64,000 bases of DNA from Tepidiforma thermophila (GTDB lineage Bacteria; Chloroflexota; Dehalococcoidia; Tepidiformales; Tepidiformaceae): positions 1,612,001-1,676,000 of the forward strand of contig NZ_PDJQ01000001.1 of assembly GCF_002563855.1 (NCBI RefSeq). The letters are read 5' to 3'. A program made the translations under genes and the position numbers. Shown in pieces: positions 57,838-64,000 of the stretch (the first letter of the stretch is position 1; each line of letters opens with the position of its first letter). Below the pieces are notes generated by a model that worked only from the letters and a program-made list of their open reading frames with translations, did not search any database and was not told the DNA's origin.

Positions 57838-58901
57838 TGGCCTTCGAGTTCCTCGCCCCGAAAAAAGTTGGCATCGACCTCGGCACCGCAAACATCCTGG
57901 TCTACGTCAAAGGCCAGGGGATCGTCGTCAATGAACCGAGCGTTGTCGCGCGCCATAACCGCGACAATGCCATTGTCGCCGTCGGCAACGAAGCGCGCGC
58001 GATGCAGGGGCGCACCCCCGGCTCCATCAGCGTCATCCGGCCGATGCGCGACGGAGTCATCGCCGACTACCTCACCACCGAGGCGATGCTCCGCTACTTC
58101 ATCGGCCTCATCACCGGGCGGTTCAATCTCATCCGCCCCGAGGTCATGGTAACCGTCCCCGCTGGCGTCACCAGCGTCGAGCAGCGCGCGGTCCGCGATG
58201 CCGCAGAGCAGGCAGGTGCCCGCAAGCCGGCCCACCTCGTCCCCGAGCCGCTCGCCGCCGCGATCGGCGCACGGATTCCCATCGGCACGGCCCGCGGCAA
58301 CATGGTCGTCAACATCGGCGGCGGCCGCACCGAGGCGGCGGTCATCTCGCTGTATGGCATCGTCGTCTCGGAGTCGGTCCGCATGGCCGGCGACCGCATC
58401 GACGAGGCCATCATGGCCTACGTGCGCCGGCGACATAACCTGATCATCGGCGAGAAGACCGCCGAGGAGATCAAAATCGCCATCGGCAGCGCCCTCCCGC
58501 TCGATGAAGGGCTCGCCACGCAAGTCCGCGGCCGCGACCAGCTCAGCGGCCTTCCGAAGACAATCTCGCTCACCTCGACGGAGATCGCTCAGGCGATCCA
58601 GGACTGCCTCGGGACGATCGTCCAGACGGTCCGGGCGGTCCTCGAAAAGACTCCGCCCGAGCTCGCCGCCGACGTCATCGACCGCGGGATCGTGCTCACC
58701 GGCGGCGGCGCCCTCCTGCGTCACCTCGATGAACTGCTGACCCAGGAGACCGGCGTCCCGTGTTACGTGGCTGATAACCCACTGGAGTGCGTCGCCATCG
58801 GCGCCGGAATCGCGCTCGACCACCTCGACGTCATCAAGCGCAGCCTGCCGACCGAGGAGGAGAACCTCGTCGGGATGTTCCCCCAGGCCGACCAGCGCTG
58901 A
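57837..58901 (+). CDS. mreB: Rod shape-determining protein MreB
   Basis: This 354-residue bacterial actin guides lateral wall synthesis. The phosphate-binding loops are [45 protein letters not shown] and [16 protein letters not shown], with [13 protein letters not shown] typical of MreB. Translation is coupled to murA. MreC/MreD do not follow; the next gene is on the other strand. The 66-bp gap holds a GC-rich inverted repeat that may act as a terminator. Confidence 0.95.
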   Translation: MAFEFLAPKKVGIDLGTANILVYVKGQGIVVNEPSVVARHNRDNAIVAVGNEARAMQGRTPGSISVIRPMRDGVIADYLTTEAMLRYFIGLITGRFNLIRPEVMVTVPAGVTSVEQRAVRDAAEQAGARKPAHLVPEPLAAAIGARIPIGTARGNMVVNIGGGRTEAAVISLYGIVVSESVRMAGDRIDEAIMAYVRRRHNLIIGEKTAEEIKIAIGSALPLDEGLATQVRGRDQLSGLPKTISLTSTEIAQAIQDCLGTIVQTVRAVLEKTPPELAADVIDRGIVLTGGGALLRHLDELLTQETGVPCYVADNPLECVAIGAGIALDHLDVIKRSLPTEEENLVGMFPQADQR

Positions 58902-58967
58902 CCGGGGGCGGCCCCGCCCTTCGGCTGCGCAGGGGCGCGCTCCCGGTTGCGCCTCGAGCCTCGATGG

Positions 58968-60515
58968 TCAGGGCTCCAGTTTGAGGCGCCAGTCTCCCCG
59001 GATGATCGGCGCGGCGGCCCCGCGATAGGTAATCGTCACCGGACCCAGCAGGTCGTTGAAATCGTCATAAGTGAGGGTAATCTCGGTGCGGGGGCAGCAG
59101 ATAGTGCCGGTTGCATCCTTCGAGTAGCCCGTTCCCCACCCTCCGGCCTGCATGGGTTTGCCCGCTGCCGTTACCGCGGTCCATTCCGCCCTCGGGCCGA
59201 CCGGGTCCTCGAGGATGCCCTCGAACGCCAGTACCAGGTACCTGTAATGGGTCCGTGTCGGACCGCCGGGCCCACTGTTCTCAGTCATCCCCCAGGAGAA
59301 GCCCACCCAGCGCGGCGTCAGGTCGCGTCCGTCCCGCCGCAGCACGTCGGTCGGCGGGATCGGGATGGTTTCGCGCGGCGAGAGGGGCGCCGTCACGTTT
59401 GCCCGCCGCAGCACCGCCCCGAGGTCGATGGTTACTGAGCCGCTCGCCAGCTCGGCCGTTCCATGCGCCTCGAACGGCCCGAACCGCACTTCCACGCCGC
59501 CCCCAAACGGCGTTGGTGGGAACGTGTACGTCAGCAGGGTTCCCTCTTCGCGAGTAGCCGCGAGAGCTCCGTACAGGACCTTCCCGTCGACGACCATGGT
59601 CGGCTCGCCGACATGGCTCACCGGGCCCGCTGCCTGAATGCGGACGGTAATGAGCGTTCCAGAGGTAGAGCGCACTGCCCCTTCGAGCGTGACGGTAACA
59701 CCCCCGTCGGTGACGGAAGCTCCCCGCAGGTATTCAGTGCGCACCCGCTTCGGGAGGTCGGCCGGGAGGTCCAGCGCCAGCTTCCAGGTGCCGTTGCGCA
59801 CCTCCGGCGTACTGGCTTCCGCCGAGAACACCGTAATGCGGCGGATCTCGAGCGAGGCCTCCTGGCCGGGCACCGCCGGCGTGAGCCGGAGGATGCCCGG
59901 CGAGCCGGCCGGGGCGCTCCACCAGCCGTACCCGTCCGGGAGCGGCCCGCCGCTCCAGCTGATGCCGGTCGGTTCGATCGCCAGGCGCGCCGCGGTCTCG
60001 GTGCCCTCCAGCCGGGCCTCCAGCTCGAGGACGGTTGCGGTACCGCTGAAATGCGACCGCCGCGCCGCGATTGTGACCCCTGCATCCTCCGCGACCGCCG
60101 ACTGCCGGACATCCAGCTCGGGCAGCACGCCGCCGGCCGGCTCTTCTCCGCCCCCGCTCACGGCCACGAGGAGGGCGATGGCGGCGGCTGCCGCGGTCCC
60201 GAGGAGGAACATGGTCCGGCGCTCGCGGAGCACTCTCGCGATATCCATCGCCCGCCACGGTAGGCGCGGCCCGTGCTGGCGGGAAGTCCGATCGTTGTCG
60301 TATTCCTGTCCGGGCAGCACCCCGTCGTCCTGCTTCGCCAGCCAGTTCGCGAGTTCGACGTTGGACCGCACGCCCAGCCGGGAGTAGGTCCGCTGGAGGT
60401 GTGTGCGAACCGTGTGCGGCGAAATCCCGAGCTCCCTGGCGGTCTCTTTCCGCGTCTTCCCTGCGGCGATCAGCCGCACGATCTGCTCTTCGCGGGCGGT
60501 GAGCTTCCGCTCCAT
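58968..60515 (-). CDS. Membrane-anchored LuxR-type regulator with extracytoplasmic domain
   Basis: This 515-residue protein begins with a LuxR/GerE helix-turn-helix (residues 3-62: LTAREEQIVRLIAAGKTRKETARELGISPHTVRTHLQRTYSRLGV). One transmembrane helix (about 102-120) follows, then a beta-rich domain of nearly 400 residues on the outside (DVRQSAVAEDAGVTIAARRSHFSGTATVLELEARLEG, TITYRGAAAPIIRGDWRLKLEP). There is no receiver or kinase, so it would be a one-component transmembrane switch. I start at the ATG after GGAGTGGAG. The outer domain contains a Cys pair (TICCPRTE). Target genes unknown. Confidence 0.85.
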   Translation of the reverse strand: MERKLTAREEQIVRLIAAGKTRKETARELGISPHTVRTHLQRTYSRLGVRSNVELANWLAKQDDGVLPGQEYDNDRTSRQHGPRLPWRAMDIARVLRERRTMFLLGTAAAAAIALLVAVSGGGEEPAGGVLPELDVRQSAVAEDAGVTIAARRSHFSGTATVLELEARLEGTETAARLAIEPTGISWSGGPLPDGYGWWSAPAGSPGILRLTPAVPGQEASLEIRRITVFSAEASTPEVRNGTWKLALDLPADLPKRVRTEYLRGASVTDGGVTVTLEGAVRSTSGTLITVRIQAAGPVSHVGEPTMVVDGKVLYGALAATREEGTLLTYTFPPTPFGGGVEVRFGPFEAHGTAELASGSVTIDLGAVLRRANVTAPLSPRETIPIPPTDVLRRDGRDLTPRWVGFSWGMTENSGPGGPTRTHYRYLVLAFEGILEDPVGPRAEWTAVTAAGKPMQAGGWGTGYSKDATGTICCPRTEITLTYDDFNDLLGPVTITYRGAAAPIIRGDWRLKLEP

Positions 60516-60629
60516 AGCTCCACTCCGCGCCGGGGCGGCGCTCCCGCTACTGTTGCGCCTGTCCCGGAACGGTGTCAATACAGATGGGAATCGCCCGCCG
60601 CTCGCCGTCAACCGGCACGTGGGTGCCGC

Positions 60630-61271
60630 CTACTTCGCCCCGCTGCTCTCGCTCCGCTTGATGTAGAAGGTCATGCTCTGCATCGCCAGCACCGGGTCGA
60701 TATGCCGGATGGTGACATCGCGCGGCACGTGCGCCGTAATCGGTGCGTAGTTCAGGATTGCCTTGATGCCGGCATTGACGAGCCGATCGACTACCGACTG
60801 CGCCTCCGACGCCGGCACCGCCACAATGCCGATATCGACCCGGTTCGCACGAAGGTAGGCGTCCAGGTCGTCGATGTGCCGGACAGTGACCCCGCCGACC
60901 TGCTTGCCCACGACGTCCGGGTTCGCATCGAAGGCTGCCACGATTTGGAATCCCTGCGGTCCGAACCCGCCGTACTCGGCAATCGCCTGGCCAAGCCGGC
61001 CCACGCCAACAAGGCAGACCCGCCACTGCCGGTCAATGCCGAGAATCTCCCGCAGCTTGGCGAGCAGCCCCTGCACGTTGTACCCGCGACCCTGTTTCCC
61101 GAACCGGCCGAAGTAGCTCAGGTCCTTCCTGATCTGCGCCGGCGTCACGTCGAGCATCTCGCCCAGCGCCTGCGAACTCACGACCGTTTCCCCGCGCGCT
61201 GCGAGGTCGGCCAGTGCGCGCGCATACACCGGCAGGCGGTTGATGACGACTTCGGGAATTTCGAGCGTCAT
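60630..61271 (-). CDS. rex: Redox-sensing transcriptional repressor Rex
   Basis: Rex represses respiratory and fermentative genes and releases DNA when NADH rises. The 213 residues show the winged helix (IPEVVINRLPVYARALADLAARGETVVSSQALGEMLDVTPAQIRKDLSYFGRFGKQGRGYNV) and the Rossmann fold VCLVGVGRLGQAIAEYGGF, followed by AAFDANPDVVGKQVGGVTVRHIDDL and the C-terminal dimer helix. A longer open frame (to 61763) is discarded. The ATG lacks an evident ribosome site, which may mean a very short leader. Confidence 0.94.
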   Translation of the reverse strand: MTLEIPEVVINRLPVYARALADLAARGETVVSSQALGEMLDVTPAQIRKDLSYFGRFGKQGRGYNVQGLLAKLREILGIDRQWRVCLVGVGRLGQAIAEYGGFGPQGFQIVAAFDANPDVVGKQVGGVTVRHIDDLDAYLRANRVDIGIVAVPASEAQSVVDRLVNAGIKAILNYAPITAHVPRDVTIRHIDPVLAMQSMTFYIKRSESSGAK

Positions 61272-61279
61272 AGCGGGGG

Positions 61280-61297
61280 TTGTGAAATCCGTAACTT
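61280..61297 (-). promoter_or_regulatory. rex: Rex-operator-like site at the rex start
   Basis: The left arm TTGTGAA is identical to the Rex consensus. The right arm GTAACTT keeps 3 of 7 positions, so 10 of 14 in all. It begins 9 bp before the rex ATG and downstream of the candidate -10, where binding would block transcription: a possible autoregulatory operator. Confidence 0.4.
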
Positions 61298-61304
61298 TCG
61301 GCGG

Positions 61305-61334
61305 ACTATATGCCTGAGTTCGTCTGCCGGTCAA
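61305..61334 (-). promoter_or_regulatory. Candidate rex promoter
   Basis: On the minus strand TTGACC and TATAGT are separated by 18 bp, close to the sigma-70 consensus. The expected start of transcription lies about 27 bp before the rex ATG, just before the Rex-like site. Confidence 0.55.
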
Positions 61335-61482
61335 CTCAGACATTCGCGAGGGTCGTACAAGCGACTGCACAGCGCGATGCAGACAGCGAGTTCGAATATG
61401 CCGATGGAATGCCCGTCCATCTTCGATTGACCCATCGCCGATGACCGCTGACGATGAACGCACCACTTCTCCGGAGTTGACT

Positions 61483-62571
61483 GTGAACCTGCGGATCCCC
61501 GGCCCAACGCCCTGCCCAGAGGAGGTTCTCGCGGCGGGTGCGCGGCAGATGATGAACCACCGCGGCCCCGAGTTCGCGCAGATCCTTCGCCGTGTCACCG
61601 ATGGCCTGAACTGGGTCTTCGGCAGTTCGACCGATGTCCTTTCGTTCACGACCTCCGGAACCGGCGGCCTCGAAGCCGCCATCGTCAACACCCTCAGCCC
61701 GGGCGACCGCGTGCTCTCGGTCTCCATCGGCTCCTTCGGCGACCGTTTCAAGTCGATTGCCAAGGCGTACGGCGCCGATGTGGTCAGCTACGCCACCGAA
61801 TGGGGCGAAGCGGCCGACCCCGCCGTCATCGCGCGGATGCTCGACGACGATCCGTCGATCAAGGCCGTCCTGGTCACTCACAACGAAACCTCGACCGGCG
61901 TGACGAACCCGCTCGAAGCCATCGCCCGCGAAGTCCGCGCCCGGGACCGGCTCATCCTCGTCGATGCCGTCAGCAGCATGAGCTCAATCCCGTGCCCGGT
62001 GGAGCGCTGGGGGCTCGATGTCGTCGTCTCCGGGTCGCAAAAGGGCTGGATGGTGCCGCCGGGCCTTGCCTTCGTGTACATGAGCGAGCGCGCCTGGGCC
62101 GCCAACGCCGAGGCGAAGATGCCACGCTTCTACTTCGATGCAGCAAAAACGCGTGACTCGCTTGCGAAACTCCAGAATCCGTGGACCCCGGCCATGTCGG
62201 TCTACTACGCACTCGACAAGGCGTTCGAGCTGATGCGCGCCGAGGGGCTCGAGGGGATCTTCACCCGCCACGAGGCGGTCGCGAACTATACCCGCGAACG
62301 CGTGAAAGCCATGGGCCTGAAGCTCGTCCCAGTCGATGAGCGGTACGCATCGAACACCGTGACCGCCGTCTGGTGGCCGGAGGGTGTGGACGGCAAGGCG
62401 ATCAGCCGCCGCGCCCGCGAGGAGTTCGGGGTCGTTCTCGGCGGCGGCCAGGGCAAACTCGAGGGCAAGATCTTCCGCGTCGGGCATCTCGGCTGGGTGC
62501 ATCAGGCCGATGTCGCTGAGGCGCTCGACGTCGTCGAAAAGCTTCTCGCTGAGGCTCGCGCCCGGGTCTAG
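61483..62571 (+). CDS. Class V aminotransferase, probable serine-pathway enzyme
   Basis: This PLP enzyme of the alanine/serine-glyoxylate aminotransferase group has 362 residues. The PLP Lys is in VVVSGSQKGWMVPPG, with SFTTSGTGGLEAAIVN, VLVTHNETSTGVTNPL and ILVDAVSSMSSIP typical. It lies directly before serA, which suggests it acts as the phosphoserine transaminase of this organism, as in some bacteria and archaea that lack classical SerC; activity as an alanine- or serine-glyoxylate enzyme is the alternative. The GTG start has GGAG 6 bp upstream; an ATG at 61441 is also in frame. It is divergent from rex. Confidence 0.88.
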   Translation: MNLRIPGPTPCPEEVLAAGARQMMNHRGPEFAQILRRVTDGLNWVFGSSTDVLSFTTSGTGGLEAAIVNTLSPGDRVLSVSIGSFGDRFKSIAKAYGADVVSYATEWGEAADPAVIARMLDDDPSIKAVLVTHNETSTGVTNPLEAIAREVRARDRLILVDAVSSMSSIPCPVERWGLDVVVSGSQKGWMVPPGLAFVYMSERAWAANAEAKMPRFYFDAAKTRDSLAKLQNPWTPAMSVYYALDKAFELMRAEGLEGIFTRHEAVANYTRERVKAMGLKLVPVDERYASNTVTAVWWPEGVDGKAISRRAREEFGVVLGGGQGKLEGKIFRVGHLGWVHQADVAEALDVVEKLLAEARARV

Positions 62572-62596
62572 CTGCACCCGCGCGGCCCTGCCTCCG

Positions 62597-62627
62597 GGCC
62601 CGGTCATGCAGTTTGCATGACCGGGCC
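62597..62627 (+). terminator. Long perfect hairpin after the aminotransferase gene
   Basis: Fourteen-bp arms (GGCCCGGTCATGCA and its complement) flank a GTT loop. This is strong enough to terminate transcription, although only TTCGT follows. The centre of the hairpin is ATGCAGTTTGCAT, a motif repeated 28 bp further on. Confidence 0.55.
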
Positions 62628-62633
62628 TTCGTC

Positions 62634-62646
62634 ATGCATACTGCAT
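62634..62646 (+). promoter_or_regulatory. ATGCA-N3-TGCAT palindrome before the HTH-SerA gene
   Basis: ATGCATACTGCAT lies 6 bp before the HTH-serA ATG. Read on the other strand it is ATGCAGTATGCAT, one base different from the core of the hairpin at 62606-62618. Two matching palindromes before a gene with a helix-turn-helix domain suggest operator sites for that protein. Confidence 0.45.
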
Positions 62647-62652
62647 AGCGCC

Positions 62653-64000
62653 ATGACCCCCGAACAGTTCATCGCCGAGCGTAACGCGCTTGGCCTCTCG
62701 CAAAGCGCTCTCGCCGAGGCCCTCGGCGTCGACCAGGGCACTATCAGCCGCTGGGAAGCCGGCAAGACCCGCATTCCGCCCGCCATCGAACTCGCCCTTG
62801 CCACCCTAAAGGAGAAGCTGCACCCAATGACCGCCCCTCGCCGTCCCCGCGTCCTCGTCGCTGACCCTGTCGCACCGGAGGGTATCGAACTGCTGCGCCG
62901 GGTGGCCGACGTTGACGTGCGCACCGGCCTCCAGCAGGACGCACTCATCGCTGCCATCCCTGACTACGAGGCCCTCGTTGTGCGCAGCGAGACGAAGGTC
63001 ACCCGGCCGGTCATTGAGGCCGCATCGAAGCTCCAGGTCGTCGGCCGCGCAGGTGTCGGCGTTGACAACATCGACCTCGACGCCGCCACCGAGCGGGGCG
63101 TCATCGTCGTCAACGCCCCCCAGGGCAACACCATCGCGGCGGCTGAGCACACCATCGCCCTCCTCCTGGCGCTCGCCCGCCACATCCCCCAGGCAGATGC
63201 ATCGATGCGCGCCGGCAAGTGGGACCGGAAGAGCTACATCGGCACCGAAGTGCGCGGCAAGACCCTCGGCATTGTCGGCCTCGGGAAAATCGGCTCCGAA
63301 GTTGCGCGGCGGGCCGTTGCCATGGAGATGCGCGTCCTCGCCGTCGATCCCTTCGTGCCGGTCGAGCGGGCGCGCGCGCTTGGCGTTGAATCAGTCGATT
63401 TCGAGCAGCTCCTCATGCTTTCCGACTTCATCTCGGTTCACCCGCCGCTCACCGCCGCCACCCAGGGGATGATCGGCGCTGCCGAGATCGCCCGGATGAA
63501 GGACGGCGTACGCATCATCAACGTGGCCCGTGGCGGCATCATCGATGAGGCGGCGCTCGCCGAGGCGGTCCGCAACGGTAAGGTTGCCGGCGCCGCGGTC
63601 GATGTGTTCACTGCCGAGCCGCCGCCACCCGATAACCCCCTGCTCGGGGACCCGCGCATTATCACAACTCCGCACCTCGGCGCCTCGACCGCCGAAGCGC
63701 AGGAGCGCGTTGCCATCGATGTGGCCGAGCAGATTATCGACGTGCTCGAAGGGCGCCCTGCCCGGTACGCCGTCAACGCCCCGCTCCTCGCCCCCGAGAC
63801 GCTGCAGGTGGTCGGCCCGTACATGGGCGTCGCCGAGCAGCTGGGCATGGTCGCTACCCAGCTCGTGACCGGCAAGCTGGAGGCGATCGAAATCGAGTAC
63901 TACGGCGAGATCACGGAGCATGACACCACGCCCCTCCGCGCGGCCGTCATCCGCGGCCTGCTCCGGCCCATCAGCGAAGAGAACGTCAACATCGTCAACG
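62653..64000 (+). CDS. serA: D-3-phosphoglycerate dehydrogenase with N-terminal Cro/C1-type HTH domain (C-terminus outside window)
   Basis: SerA oxidises 3-phosphoglycerate, the first step of serine synthesis. From residue 59 the sequence is a normal SerA: MTAPRRPRVLVADPVAPEGIELL, NAD loop TLGIVGLGKIGSEVARRA, SVHPPLTAATQGMIG, INVARGGIIDEAALAEAV and the active-site His in TTPHLGASTAEAQERVA, then the start of the intervening domain. The first 58 codons, in the same frame with no stop, encode an XRE helix-turn-helix (LSQSALAEALGVDQGTISRWEAGKTRIPPAIELAL). The internal ATG at 62827 has GGAG only at a poor 12-bp distance, so a fused product is plausible. Two palindromes lie just upstream. Confidence 0.9.
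   Translation, partial: MTPEQFIAERNALGLSQSALAEALGVDQGTISRWEAGKTRIPPAIELALATLKEKLHPMTAPRRPRVLVADPVAPEGIELLRRVADVDVRTGLQQDALIAAIPDYEALVVRSETKVTRPVIEAASKLQVVGRAGVGVDNIDLDAATERGVIVVNAPQGNTIAAAEHTIALLLALARHIPQADASMRAGKWDRKSYIGTEVRGKTLGIVGLGKIGSEVARRAVAMEMRVLAVDPFVPVERARALGVESVDFEQLLMLSDFISVHPPLTAATQGMIGAAEIARMKDGVRIINVARGGIIDEAALAEAVRNGKVAGAAVDVFTAEPPPPDNPLLGDPRIITTPHLGASTAEAQERVAIDVAEQIIDVLEGRPARYAVNAPLLAPETLQVVGPYMGVAEQLGMVATQLVTGKLEAIEIEYYGEITEHDTTPLRAAVIRGLLRPISEENVNIVN

Noticed and set aside
61272-61763. Longer rex start overlapping the aminotransferase gene
   Set aside because: It overlaps a conserved gene on the other strand; Rex proteins start near EIPEVVINRLP.

Overview
This 64 kb window is a GC-rich, gene-dense piece of a bacterial chromosome. 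No gene-free stretch exceeds about 300 bases, and I see no rRNA, insertion sequence, prophage or CRISPR array. Several traits together suggest a member of the Chloroflexota, possibly a Tepidiforma-like thermophile or a relative of the Dehalococcoidia: a single-chain biotin carboxylase/BCCP/carboxyltransferase, PyrR with an RNA hairpin, Rex, a DUF951 protein, an SCO1664-family kinase-like protein, and MreB next to a MurA whose active-site Cys is replaced by Asp. This placement is inference; no marker gene settles it. Many starts are GTG or TTG, and many genes overlap by 4 bp (ATGA or GTGA), which indicates tight operons.

Layout. 1-4742 (-): a corrinoid uptake operon (btuC-btuD-btuF) leading into a cut-off cobN/bchH-like chelatase. 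4876-8244 (-): fused acyl-CoA carboxylase. 8360-15595: a His-rich membrane protein, ilvD, an HxlR regulator lying antisense to the tail of an mscS ORF, pcrA and a zinc-ribbon membrane protein. 15682-18106: a DRTGG P-loop protein, queD, a Cys-rich protein and three tRNAs (Gly, Leu, Gln). 18149-24229: TrkH/TrkA potassium uptake, an acyl-CoA synthetase, an SCO1664-family protein, PhzF and a CinA-type amidohydrolase. 24226-33260 (-): a pyrimidine operon pyrR-pyrB-pyrC-carA-GNAT-membrane protein-carB-pyrK with a PyrR-binding hairpin and a coupled leader peptide. pyrF lies apart at 45455 in a murI-pyrF-DUF951-MFS run.

33391-43939: TetR, a J-like membrane protein, an ABC1 kinase, an SDR, a PduO-type cobalamin adenosyltransferase, Fur abutting tRNA-Leu(UAA), an orphan CheW, a metallo-beta-lactamase-fold protein and a MoxR/DUF58/DUF4129 operon. 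43890-48346: ComB, MurI, PyrF, DUF951, MFS and a BFN-domain nuclease. 48461-56471: a complete F-type ATP synthase operon (atpZ-B-E-F-H-A-G-[HAD]-D-C) with two oddities, a hydrophilic insertion in subunit a and a HAD hydrolase gene between gamma and beta. 56566-58901: murA-mreB. 58968-64000: a membrane-anchored LuxR-type regulator, the redox repressor rex, and a serine-pathway pair (class V aminotransferase, then serA).

The most striking observation is that the serA reading frame is open, in frame and without a stop, into an upstream Cro/C1-type helix-turn-helix domain. Two near-identical ATGCA-N3-TGCAT palindromes precede it, the outlines of a candidate self-regulating biosynthetic enzyme. 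A second regulatory link is a Rex-operator-like 18-mer inside the likely atp promoter, with another at the rex gene itself.
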